A stretch of 42,585 bases of DNA from a bacterium (GCA_024641305.1 JAHEDI010000017.1:27354-69938); one strand, 5' to 3'; numbered from the stretch's first letter, positions 16,675-23,501 are shown. The notes: a model not told the origin generated them from the letters alone. Numbers and translations: made by a program.

Positions 16675-17101
16675 AGCTGCCGCAGTTCTCGCCGAGACGG
16701 TTGAGGCCTGGCTGGCCGACCCCGAAAACGACGTTGTGTATTCCGAGGAGGTCGATGGCTTCCTCGTCATCAGGATGCGCCAGGCGGTGAGAGACTTCAC
16801 GTCCGTTTGGTTTATGGTCGGGGAGCGGTCGATTCAGATCGAAGCCTATGTGCTACCGGCGCCGGACGACGACCACTCGGCGGTGTTCCGGCAATGTCTG
16901 GTGCGGAATCGAAAGGCCTGGCGGGTCCATTACATGGTGGGACAAGACGGCGGACTTGTGCTCCACGGGCGGCTCGCCAATGAAGTTGTCAACAGCTCCG
17001 AATTGAGCCTCCTGCTCGCCGAGATTTATGAGGCCGTCGAAGTCGGTTTTCGCCCGTTGATACGGGCTGGATGGCCTCCCAAAACGGGTCGCGAAAAATA
17101 G
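16655..17101 (+). CDS. YbjN-domain protein
   Basis: This 148-aa protein lies directly downstream of mshA and overlaps it by 20 bp. It has the alpha/beta layout of the YbjN/Tir-chaperone-like fold: a first helix (AAAVLAETVEAWL), a strand pair ending VDGFLVIRM, WFMVGERSIQIEAYVLPAP, a central helix, and a C-terminal helix ELSLLLAEIYEAVEVGF. The function of these actinobacterial YbjN proteins is unknown. Conserved placement next to mshA suggests a link to mycothiol synthesis or its regulation. The ATG at 16655 is preferred to the TTG at 16646. Confidence 0.78.
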   Translation: MPVSRAEAAAVLAETVEAWLADPENDVVYSEEVDGFLVIRMRQAVRDFTSVWFMVGERSIQIEAYVLPAPDDDHSAVFRQCLVRNRKAWRVHYMVGQDGGLVLHGRLANEVVNSSELSLLLAEIYEAVEVGFRPLIRAGWPPKTGREK

Positions 17102-17112
17102 GGTTGAGAAAC

Positions 17113-17236
17113 TTGTTCACACCGGTTGTGCACAAGCGCCTGTGGAAACCTGTGGATACTGTGGAATATTCACTCGTGGAGGGCCCGCCGTGTATACATT
17201 GCTTCGGATTGTGATAGCTGGCGATGGTTATCCATT
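17113..17236. promoter_or_regulatory. cluster of DnaA-box-like sites
   Basis: Within this intergenic stretch are TTGTTCACA (17113), TTGTGCACA (17126), TGTGGAAAC (17141), TGTGGATAC (17151), TGTGGAATA (17160) and TTATCCATT (17228). Each has one to three mismatches from the DnaA-box forms TTATCCACA or TTGTCCACA, in either orientation. The local sequence is more AT-rich than its surroundings. It could be a DnaA-regulated promoter, a titration site or part of an origin. No dnaA, dnaN or gyrase gene is in the window, so origin status is unsupported. Confidence 0.35.
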
Positions 17237-17259
17237 GTTAACAGTCGAGATCGAGAGGG

Positions 17260-17288
17260 TTGACGCATAGAACTATGTCTCGTAGATT
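17260..17288 (+). promoter_or_regulatory. promoter for the candidate small RNA
   Basis: TTGACG (17260-17265) and TAGATT (17283-17288) are separated by 17 bases, close to the housekeeping sigma consensus. The expected transcription start is about 17294-17296, exactly where the long RNA helix begins. Confidence 0.5.
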
Positions 17289-17294
17289 CGGATA

Positions 17295-17384
17295 CAAGCA
17301 ACGCCCAAGGTGCTGCGGCAATCAACAACCGTTCGGGGAAGTGCGGGAGTACGTTTTGTCGGGGTTCCTTGGGCGTTTGCGTTG
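17295..17384 (+). ncRNA. candidate small structured RNA (about 90 nt)
   Basis: A long closing helix is formed by 17295-17310 and 17367-17384. Its core is 11 perfect pairs (17300-17310 with 17367-17377), extended by five more pairs across two single-base bulges. Inside lies a hairpin GTGC-GGGA-GTAC (17341-17352) with a GNRA-type tetraloop and one G-U pair. A good promoter begins at 17260 and puts the start of transcription at the foot of the helix. No protein frame fits, and there is no T-run after the helix. It does not resemble 4.5S RNA, tmRNA, RNase P RNA or a tRNA. It may also be described as an unclassified structured element. Confidence 0.4.
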
Positions 17385-17390
17385 TGCGGC

Positions 17391-17954
17391 CTAGGGCTCC
17401 AGACCCACTCCGAGTGTCGCCGCCACCCCGGCATCGATCATCAGCTCGAAATCTGGTTTGGATTGATAGCCACCGAGGGTCTTCATAAAGAGAACCGTGA
17501 CATAGATGCGACCGTTCGGGTCGACGTCGGAGGCTACTCCTACCCGGTCGTAGTCGCCCATGATGTTGGCGCGGTGGGTTGGTGAGGCCATGAATGCTTT
17601 GTGGAGCTTCGAGACGTTAGGCCCATAACCAACGTTTTCGCCGATCGATTGCCAACCGGTGGTGAAATTCGTGAGGTCGGATGAGTGGTAGATGTCGCCG
17701 TGCGCCATCATGGCCGCCGTATGGACGATCGCGTCATCTACGAGGTCGTCGTATGGGACGAGCGGGCTAAGCCCGGCGGCGATTCGTTCGTCGTTCAGCA
17801 GTGCCACGAACTGCCCATCGAGGTCCCCATCGGTGATGGCGGTCGCCAATATTGGTGCCTGGGGTGGCCCTGGTCGAGGGGGAGCGGCCGCCACGGCGGT
17901 TACCAACCCGACCGTCAAGGCGACTGTAAGAGTGAGAACTATCGCCAGGCGCAT
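17391..17954 (-). CDS. secreted CAP-domain (SCP/PR1-like) protein
   Basis: This 187-aa protein has a cleavable signal peptide (about 1-23, ending AVAAAPP). A CAP domain follows (about 45-170): FVALLNDERIAAGLSPL, then MAHGDIYHSS with a conserved His, SIGENVGYG, and SPTHRANIMGDYDRVGV. CAP proteins are secreted; bacterial members lack a settled function, with roles in lipid binding or peptidoglycan-associated processes proposed. The start is the ATG at 17954. Its 3' end lies next to the candidate small RNA on the other strand. Confidence 0.88.
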   Translation of the reverse strand: MRLAIVLTLTVALTVGLVTAVAAAPPRPGPPQAPILATAITDGDLDGQFVALLNDERIAAGLSPLVPYDDLVDDAIVHTAAMMAHGDIYHSSDLTNFTTGWQSIGENVGYGPNVSKLHKAFMASPTHRANIMGDYDRVGVASDVDPNGRIYVTVLFMKTLGGYQSKPDFELMIDAGVAATLGVGLEP

Positions 17955-18025
17955 ACCGGTTGTATCGGCACATGCCCAGAGAATATTGAGTTACGCCGCG
18001 CGGGCACCTCTAGCCTGAACCAGGT

Positions 18026-18958
18026 CTATAGGGCGAGCCCGAACATGAGTTCACGCAGATTGACCGGTTTGGTCTCGTACGTTTGCGGGTCGATCCGCAT
18101 CGAGCCGAGCCGGAGGCCCTGCATGCCTTCCCCGTGGTTGGTCAGGACCCGTAAGACGCCCTCGGTGTATTCCAGGACCCCCAGACCCAGGCAAGCACCG
18201 AAACCATCCTGGACGCCGACGACCATCCCGGCCAGCCGATCGAGATCGAGACCGGTCGGGAGTGTTGGTGCAAAAACGGTTGGCTTTATGCGCCAGGCTT
18301 CGAGGGGATGGGACAAGGCTTTTCCAAATTGCTGAACCCGCACCTCCGAGCGGACATCAGGTGACACCGGAACCAGGTCGGGGTGCACTTCGGCAGTTAT
18401 CACATCGACTGAGAAAAACCGCTGGAGCATTCCGATGATTGGGTCAAGCTCAGACCCGCGTTGCAGGCCGACCACCAGTCGCGGGTGGCAGGTCTCGACC
18501 TTGTGGTATTTCAACGTCTGGCCGACCACGCCTGACACGGTTCCGGTGGTGTCGATCACGACCAGGTCGGCGGAGGCATGAGCTTGCTCAACGAGTGCCG
18601 CCGTCGCCAAGACCATTTGGAGGACCAAGCGGGCCGGGTTGGTACTTCCGACAAAGCGCAGCGCATCTGCCTCTGAAATGGTCCTAAGGTCCTCTACGCT
18701 ACGGACCCATTTCAGTCCTACACATCCCGGAGGTCCGACTGTCGATTGAGCAACGTCGGCATCGACATAAGCCGTCACCTTGCCCTGGCTGGCTGCCTGT
18801 CGCAGGATTTCGCCGGCCAGGGTCGATTTTCCAGTGTCGGGCGCCCCGATAAGCATGACGACGCCGCCCTGGGCCGCAACGGAGGACGCAAGCTGTGTGT
18901 GATCAGTCACCAGCGAATGGTAACTGGCGGCGGGGATAGGCGGATCGCTCGGTAGCAT
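18026..18958 (-). CDS. Clp1/Grc3-type P-loop protein (polynucleotide 5'-kinase-like)
   Basis: This 310-aa protein carries a Clp1_P-type P-loop domain. The Walker A sequence GAPDTGKST is at about 38-46. It is followed by the family segment YVDADVAQSTVGPPGCVGL, a Walker B-like strand DLVVIDTTG with the sequel VSGVVGQTLKYHK, and PRLVVGLQRGSELDPI. In eukaryotes and archaea such proteins phosphorylate RNA 5'-hydroxyl ends. Bacterial members are scattered and poorly studied. The C-terminal third (about 215-310) is a separate domain ending in a beta-rich region, as in Clp1/Grc3. Kinase activity is inferred from family. The start is the ATG at 18958, only eight bases from a small divergent frame. Confidence 0.75.
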   Translation of the reverse strand: MLPSDPPIPAASYHSLVTDHTQLASSVAAQGGVVMLIGAPDTGKSTLAGEILRQAASQGKVTAYVDADVAQSTVGPPGCVGLKWVRSVEDLRTISEADALRFVGSTNPARLVLQMVLATAALVEQAHASADLVVIDTTGTVSGVVGQTLKYHKVETCHPRLVVGLQRGSELDPIIGMLQRFFSVDVITAEVHPDLVPVSPDVRSEVRVQQFGKALSHPLEAWRIKPTVFAPTLPTGLDLDRLAGMVVGVQDGFGACLGLGVLEYTEGVLRVLTNHGEGMQGLRLGSMRIDPQTYETKPVNLRELMFGLAL

Positions 18959-18966
18959 GGCGCCCT

Positions 18967-19059
18967 ATGCGACCCGCCACCACCTTCGTGATTATTGCGC
19001 TGCTGGCCATTCTCGCCGTTGCGGGAGCCGTTTCGATTATGCAGTTGAATTCCCCCTAG
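18967..19059 (+). CDS. possible 30-residue single-span membrane protein
   Basis: An ATG frame of 31 codons encodes a short basic/polar start (MRPATTF), a single hydrophobic helix of about 18 residues and a short polar end (MQLNSP). It lies between the divergent Clp1-like start and the convergent DUF62 stop, filling the gap almost exactly. No ribosome-binding site is seen. It is plausible as a membrane microprotein, but a chance frame is possible. Confidence 0.3.
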   Translation: MRPATTFVIIALLAILAVAGAVSIMQLNSP

Positions 19060-19862
19060 GGCCTGGCGAACGTGACCGGGCGTTCCAGCCCGATCGAGAG
19101 CTCGTCCGAGGCGCGCCCCTGGCGGACGGATAGAGCCACCAGACCTTGCGAATCCACAACCGCCATCAACGCGCCCTCTTCGACTCGGCCGTAGGTGTCG
19201 ACCAATTGGACCACTCGTTCGTTGAGTCCGACTTTGATGGTCATGGTGTCGCCGAAGCCGATCCCGATTTCTGCCAGGTCCTCTGGTCCAATATTTGTTT
19301 GAACATTCCCAAATCGGTCGATCCACCAGGTGTGACCGCTGACCGTGCTGTCAGTCACCTCGGGCAGCGGGAGAATCATGGGCTTGAGCGAGGCGGGATC
19401 GATGGCGTCACCAAGATCTTCGATACGTGCCTCGCCAGATGCGAGCACGGCTGCGGCAGGTCCGAAGCGGTCCCGGCCGTCGAAGGTGGCTCCGGCGGAC
19501 GGGATTACAAAATCAGGATTCGCCAACGTATGAGCCGCCCGGGCACCGCCCACGAGTGCTACGGCTGGAGACAGAAGTCCATTGTCGGGTCCGACAAAGT
19601 ATCCCCAGTCCGTCTCGACTGCGATCGGGAGTCGATCGGTGCCAACTCCCGGATCAACGACTCCCAACGCCACCCCTTCAGGCAGGTACTGAATGGCTCG
19701 CATGAGCGACAGGGCGCCTGAGCGCACGGAACCCGGATGGACGGAATGATTCACGTCTATGACCCGGGTTTCCGGGCTCATCTTGGCGATAACTCCATGG
19801 ACGACTCCTACGAACTCATCCTCGTTGCCGAAGTCAGAAAGGAAAGATACGAACGTTGTCAT
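19056..19862 (-). CDS. DUF62 S-adenosylmethionine hydrolase (SAM hydroxide adenosyltransferase family)
   Basis: This 268-aa protein is a homologue of the SAM-dependent fluorinase/chlorinase fold whose common bacterial and archaeal members hydrolyse SAM to adenosine and methionine. The N-terminal domain has FLSDFGNEDEFVG and VDPGVGTDR, containing Asp70 and Arg77 at the spacing of the known catalytic pair. The expected His of the triad falls in FDGRD and is Asp128 here. WWIDRFGNVQTNI marks the second domain. The start is the ATG at 19862, with GGAG eight bases upstream. The upstream leader contains a strongly folded element (19891-20000). Biological role: SAM turnover, inferred from family. Confidence 0.85.
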   Translation of the reverse strand: MTTFVSFLSDFGNEDEFVGVVHGVIAKMSPETRVIDVNHSVHPGSVRSGALSLMRAIQYLPEGVALGVVDPGVGTDRLPIAVETDWGYFVGPDNGLLSPAVALVGGARAAHTLANPDFVIPSAGATFDGRDRFGPAAAVLASGEARIEDLGDAIDPASLKPMILPLPEVTDSTVSGHTWWIDRFGNVQTNIGPEDLAEIGIGFGDTMTIKVGLNERVVQLVDTYGRVEEGALMAVVDSQGLVALSVRQGRASDELSIGLERPVTFARP

Positions 19863-19890
19863 TAAGAAAACTCCAAAAAAGGCTCAAGCT

Positions 19891-20000
19891 GGTCAGGGCG
19901 GTGACCGATACTAGGGGGGTACGGGAGCGCTTCGGTGTTCCCGTAAAGGAGACAACTGAAGCGCTACGGAAACCCTTGGGCACGTTCAAAGAACCCAAGG
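19891..20000. other. structured element with H-type pseudoknot potential
   Basis: Nested and interleaved complementarities fill this intergenic region. GGTCA and TGACC (19891-19906) form a hairpin. TACGGGA (19920-19926) pairs with TCCCGTA (19939-19945), and the loop between them (GCGCTTC, 19927-19933) pairs with GAAGCGC (19958-19964), making two perfect 7-bp stems in pseudoknot order. CCTTGG (19974) pairs with CCAAGG (19995) around GTTC-AAA-GAAC. In the minus sense this is the leader of the DUF62 gene, so it may be a cis-regulatory RNA. In the plus sense it could be a small RNA ending at the 20055 hairpin. A 62-codon plus-strand frame (19856-20044) also spans it. Confidence 0.45.
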
Positions 20001-20054
20001 TGTATCGGAAGCCTCCCAGCCCGCCCCAGTGGTGTGGATGTTGACTCCTTAAGA

Positions 20055-20084
20055 AAGTGTCGGACCCTTCGGGGTCCGACACTT
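20055..20084 (-). terminator. bidirectional intrinsic terminator
   Basis: A perfect 13-bp stem (AAGTGTCGGACCC and its inverse) closes on a TTCG loop. In the minus sense it lies 25 bases after the stop of the cytochrome c gene and is followed by TTTCTT, fitting the end of the minus respiratory operon. In the plus sense it is followed by ATTT, so it may act both ways. Confidence 0.8.
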
Positions 20085-20109
20085 ATTTGGGCTCGTATTC
20101 GGTAGCGGA

Positions 20110-21111
20110 CTATGGGGCCGTGGTGGTTGGTGTTTCGCCGGTTGGAACCGTCGAGTCAGTGGGGGTTGTGCCATCTGCTGGAGCGGCGGCCAGACCGCAG
20201 TCCGCGATGGCGGTATCGAGGGGCTCGCCTCCAAATGCGACCCGTTCGTACAGCACCACCGAGCGAATCTCTTCTTCGGAAAGTGACTCCCCCCAGGCTT
20301 GCATACCGCCAGCTACCGGCTTATTGATGTCGCCGTAGGTATTCCCAAACTGGGCTTGCCACCCGGCTGATCCGAGTGTGACCCAGGTCACATGATCCGA
20401 ACAAGACGAGAACGTGGTCAAGACGGACCCACCACTAAGAGCTGGTCCAGCCCCACCTTGTCCGTTGGCTCCGTGGCAGGCCGCGCACGTTGCGTATGTC
20501 GCACTGCCATTGGCGATGAAGTTGGTCGGGCCACCACCACCGCCTCCGACCCCCTCATAGGCAGACAGGTCGCAATTCACGAGTTCGTTGCGAAAATCGA
20601 CGGCAAGTTGCCCGGCTTTTCCGCAATCGGGTCCGGCTGAGTTGACCGTAATGTATCCGACCGCGAACAACGGCAGGATCGTGAACAGGCCAAGCATCCA
20701 TATCGGTATGACGGATTTGGTGCGTTCCTTGATCCCGGCGGTCCGAACGGTCGTGACTTGATCCCATTCGTATGACTCTTCGATCGTGACGGTCTCGGGG
20801 ATCGGGGCCGCCGCCACCATGCGAGTTTGTGCGCCATCAGGCGCAGGTATCGGCGAAGATGCCGCCGGCGCCGCCAGGGGGGCCGGTTCCGGGGCGGCTG
20901 CGGCAGCTTCCATGACGGACCCGGCCGATTCAGGGGCGGAAGCAGGTTCAGGAGTGGCCGCGGTCGTTGCCGGGGTGGCCCCGCCGCCAGCCCAGGCCGC
21001 CAGCACGGCATCCACCGTGGTTCCGGTGGCTTCGGCTCGTGCCTTGGCGGAGCGCATGACGAGATCTTCTGGCCCGCCGATGTTGGCGGCTGCCGCAGCT
21101 AGGTCGCTCAT
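20110..21111 (-). CDS. membrane cytochrome c (monoheme) with N-terminal docking-like module
   Basis: This 333-aa protein is the last of three coupled minus-strand genes. Residues 12-43 hold the shared module (PEDLVMRSAKARAEATG, then VDAVLAAWAGG), followed by a Pro/Ala linker, one membrane helix (about 134-156) and a cytochrome c domain. That domain has C209-A-A-C212-H213 and a likely Met ligand (Met270 in GGMQAWG). The C-terminus is Thr/Pro/Ala-rich. By position and architecture it plays the CcoP role in a cbb3-like cluster, although it has one heme site where CcoP has two. Extra cysteines (Cys163, Cys180, Cys237) may form disulfides. The start ATG overlaps the upstream stop (ATGA). Confidence 0.82.
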   Translation of the reverse strand: MSDLAAAAANIGGPEDLVMRSAKARAEATGTTVDAVLAAWAGGGATPATTAATPEPASAPESAGSVMEAAAAAPEPAPLAAPAASSPIPAPDGAQTRMVAAAPIPETVTIEESYEWDQVTTVRTAGIKERTKSVIPIWMLGLFTILPLFAVGYITVNSAGPDCGKAGQLAVDFRNELVNCDLSAYEGVGGGGGGPTNFIANGSATYATCAACHGANGQGGAGPALSGGSVLTTFSSCSDHVTWVTLGSAGWQAQFGNTYGDINKPVAGGMQAWGESLSEEEIRSVVLYERVAFGGEPLDTAIADCGLAAAPADGTTPTDSTVPTGETPTTTAP

Positions 21112-21902
21112 TCGGATTCCTTAAGGTATGTGAGCAACGCGTTCAGATTATCTGGTGACAGATGCGCGAAGCTAGGCATCAACGAGTTGGGATTGAGACT
21201 CCTCGGGTCGACCAGGACGGTCCGCAACTTGGCCTCATCGTTCTCATAGCGGGTCTCGACATGGGTTAGGTCGGGCCCGATTCGGACGAAGCCGAGGGTG
21301 GGGGGACCGACGGCCGGACTTGTCCCTGGTTCAGAAACCGGGCCGAGTCCGACATCGGTGACGACCGAGCGTACCTGCTGGGTGTGGCAGTACATGCAGC
21401 CCTCCTGCAGGTAGACCGTTCGACCGGCCAATGCTTGACTCGAAAGTATCGGAGTCGTTCCTGGTATTTGATCGGCGGCCGCATTGCGAGCATCCAGCGC
21501 CGGCACTCCGACGGCCAGCAAGGCGCTCACAGTGAAGACGATCACCATGACGGCCAGTGCCATGATGGGGTGATCGGTGCGTCCTACGAGCAGGGGAGCT
21601 GCATCGGGATCGGGGCGAGCCGCCACCAGGACCGGGGCTGGAGCAGCGGTCACGGGCGACGGCACGCTGGCTGCCGTTTCGGTGGGGGCAATTACCGATG
21701 ATGGAATCTCTGCCAACGGGGGCTCAGGAGTCGGTGCTGTCGGGGCGACTGCTGACGTGGGAGTGATCGCTTCGCCCCCACCCCAGGCGCCGAGGACGGC
21801 TTCGATGCTGGTCCCCGTGGCCGTCGCCCGTGCCTGGGCCGACCGCATCACCAGTGATTCGGGAACTCCGGTGGCCGCCGCGATGGATGCTGCGTCGCTC
21901 AC
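21108..21902 (-). CDS. CcoO-like membrane cytochrome c with N-terminal docking-like module
   Basis: This 264-aa protein begins with the shared module at residues 12-43 (PESLVMRSAQARATATG, then IEAVLGAWGGG), in the same register as the next gene. After a Pro/Ala/Thr linker comes one membrane helix (about 113-135). The periplasmic domain follows CcoO closely: EGCMYCHTQQVRSVV with Cys169, Cys172 and His173, DVGLGPVSEPG, GPDLTHV and the Met ligand in NSLMPSFAHL (Met242). In ordinary cbb3 oxidase, CcoO passes electrons to the catalytic subunit. Here the partner subunit lacks heme ligands, so the electron acceptor is unclear. The start is GTG 21902, overlapping the CcoN-like stop. Confidence 0.82.
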   Translation of the reverse strand: MSDAASIAAATGVPESLVMRSAQARATATGTSIEAVLGAWGGGEAITPTSAVAPTAPTPEPPLAEIPSSVIAPTETAASVPSPVTAAPAPVLVAARPDPDAAPLLVGRTDHPIMALAVMVIVFTVSALLAVGVPALDARNAAADQIPGTTPILSSQALAGRTVYLQEGCMYCHTQQVRSVVTDVGLGPVSEPGTSPAVGPPTLGFVRIGPDLTHVETRYENDEAKLRTVLVDPRSLNPNSLMPSFAHLSPDNLNALLTYLKESE

Positions 21903-23338
21903 GATGCCACCTCCTCGTCGGCGAACACGAGCAATTCCCTTGTCGTGGTCTGGCCCGATGTGAACGTGCGCCAGACGTTATAGGCGTACAACAGGGCGGC
22001 GGCCGCCATCACGAGCATTCCCAGGAGTCCGAGTGAATAGAGACCGCCCACCGCATCGGCGGTGGCCGAGAACCCGTCACCAGCGATGGCTGAGGTACCT
22101 GAGTAGGCCGCTGAGACCCACGTGTAGCCAGACGCCAGGCCGGCGGCCCATAACGCTCCGGAAGCCAATACGACTCCGGTCAACAGCAGTCGCAGCTGGG
22201 TTCTGGCGAGCGGTGGCGAGAAGGTGAGGCGTCCGGCGGTCCGCGGAATGGCGTGGTACCCAAACGCGCAAGCGAACAGGGTTCCCACCCCCCATACCGA
22301 CGCCAACTGGGTTCCTGAAACAAACGTCGTCAGGCCTATCACTGCTGACACGCTGCGGAATCCTTGCGTTCCGGCCACGAGCGCCACGAATACGGCTGCC
22401 AGGCTGCCCACGATGGCGAATCGGACGTCGGCGTGGGTGCGGAGCATGTCCCACTTCCCGCTCATGGTCCCGACCAGATTGGCCAGGACTGCCACGGCCG
22501 GGATGATCATACCGAGAGCGAAGACTGCCCCGATGCTCTCGGCCCAGTCACCGACCGGGCCGTATATCTGGCTGGCCAAACCGGCCCAGAGAGAGGTGAT
22601 AACGAGTGACCAAAAGCCGACCATGGCCATCGACCGACTGTACAGCGGGTTGCCGGTCGTCTTCGGAACGATGTAGTAGGCCCCACCGATGCCAATTCCT
22701 ACCGCCCACATGGTGTAGATGGTCGACGTGTAGAACTCACTCTGGACAAGGCCACCGACCACGGCTTCCCCAGGGATATTGCCGACGATGGTCGCCCCGA
22801 TCAGCCATACCAGGCCCGCAAGCACGTAATAGAGGCTGACGTAGGTTGAGGTCTCGGTTCGATGACGGATCGTCTGGGCCGTCACGACCAGCGGTACGAG
22901 ATAGGTGATGAGTAGCACCGCATCGGCGATGTAGTGAACATCGGCGAGTGGGCGCCCGTCGGTGTACCCGAGACCGATCCCTACCACCGCCAGGACGGTT
23001 ACCGCTGCGGTGGTGAACGTTGCCACCACTGCCACGGGCTCGTTCCAGAGCCTGGCACCGGTCAATCGGGGCAGGAGGTAGTAGATGATGGCCAGGTTCG
23101 AGAACGTCAACCAACCAAAAAGGGCGGTGGCATCGGCCATCGGCTGGAGGCGACCGTACGACAGAAAAGAATTGTTTGACAAGAAGTCCGGGTAGGCCAA
23201 CTTCAGCGTGGCAAGAACCTGCAGACCGACGGCGAGGAGAAGGAAGATCCCGGCCAGAAGGATTGCCACCCGGCCAGCCGAATCGGCCCCCCGAATGATT
23301 CCCGCTGCTGAGCGGTTCTCTTCTGCGGTTATGGTCAA
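21899..23338 (-). CDS. CcoN-like membrane subunit lacking all heme and copper ligands
   Basis: This 479-aa polytopic protein of about 12 helices aligns along its length with cbb3 oxidase subunit I: YGRLQPMADATALFGW, YYIVPKTTGNPLYS, FWSLVITSLWAGLASQIYG, DWAESIG and MSGKWDMLRT. All six positions that hold heme or CuB histidines in active CcoN are changed. By eye they are Ala68, Ser205, Ala255, Ser256, Thr343 and Leu345. It therefore cannot be a heme-copper oxidase and is probably a structural or quinone-related relative. The start is TTG 23338, supported by AAGGAG seven bases upstream. It begins a three-gene unit with overlapping stops and starts. Confidence 0.8.
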   Translation of the reverse strand: MTITAEENRSAAGIIRGADSAGRVAILLAGIFLLLAVGLQVLATLKLAYPDFLSNNSFLSYGRLQPMADATALFGWLTFSNLAIIYYLLPRLTGARLWNEPVAVVATFTTAAVTVLAVVGIGLGYTDGRPLADVHYIADAVLLITYLVPLVVTAQTIRHRTETSTYVSLYYVLAGLVWLIGATIVGNIPGEAVVGGLVQSEFYTSTIYTMWAVGIGIGGAYYIVPKTTGNPLYSRSMAMVGFWSLVITSLWAGLASQIYGPVGDWAESIGAVFALGMIIPAVAVLANLVGTMSGKWDMLRTHADVRFAIVGSLAAVFVALVAGTQGFRSVSAVIGLTTFVSGTQLASVWGVGTLFACAFGYHAIPRTAGRLTFSPPLARTQLRLLLTGVVLASGALWAAGLASGYTWVSAAYSGTSAIAGDGFSATADAVGGLYSLGLLGMLVMAAAALLYAYNVWRTFTSGQTTTRELLVFADEEVAS

Positions 23339-23423
23339 GCTGGCGCTCCTTCAGCTATCCGTGACTGTGTGGGCGGAGCGCAGCATACTCGACTGGCGGC
23401 CCGCGTTCGATATCTTGGCTCGC

Positions 23424-23453
23424 ATTCTGCCCGGCCCACGTATGGTGAGTCAA
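23424..23453 (-). promoter_or_regulatory. promoter candidate for the minus respiratory operon
   Basis: On the minus strand TTGACT (23453-23448) and CAGAAT (23429-23424) are separated by 18 bases. Transcription would start near 23417, leaving a leader of about 80 bases before the TTG at 23338. Confidence 0.4.
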
Positions 23454-23501
23454 AGTCAACGGGAAAGGTTATGTGATCGCCTGTTCGTGGCGTATTGTGG
23501 A

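Noticed and set aside
17113-17236. Chromosomal replication origin
   Set aside because: The DnaA-box-like sites are degenerate, and none of dnaA, dnaN, recF, gyrB, rpmH or parAB is present. It is listed only as a site cluster.
17295-17384. tRNA, tmRNA, 4.5S RNA or RNase P RNA
   Set aside because: There is no acceptor/T-arm arrangement, no CCA or T-loop near the 3' end, no GGAA/AGCA SRP motif and no RNase P core. The element remains unclassified.
19856-20044. A 62-codon plus-strand frame starting with TTG and ending in Cys-Gly-Cys
   Set aside because: There is no ATG or GTG start near a ribosome site and no family resemblance. The region is better explained by strong RNA structure. It is kept as an alternative under the pseudoknot finding rather than listed as a gene.
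21899-23338. Annotation as a working cbb3 cytochrome oxidase subunit I
   Set aside because: Overall similarity supports the family, but none of the expected heme or CuB histidines is present, so oxidase activity is not supported.
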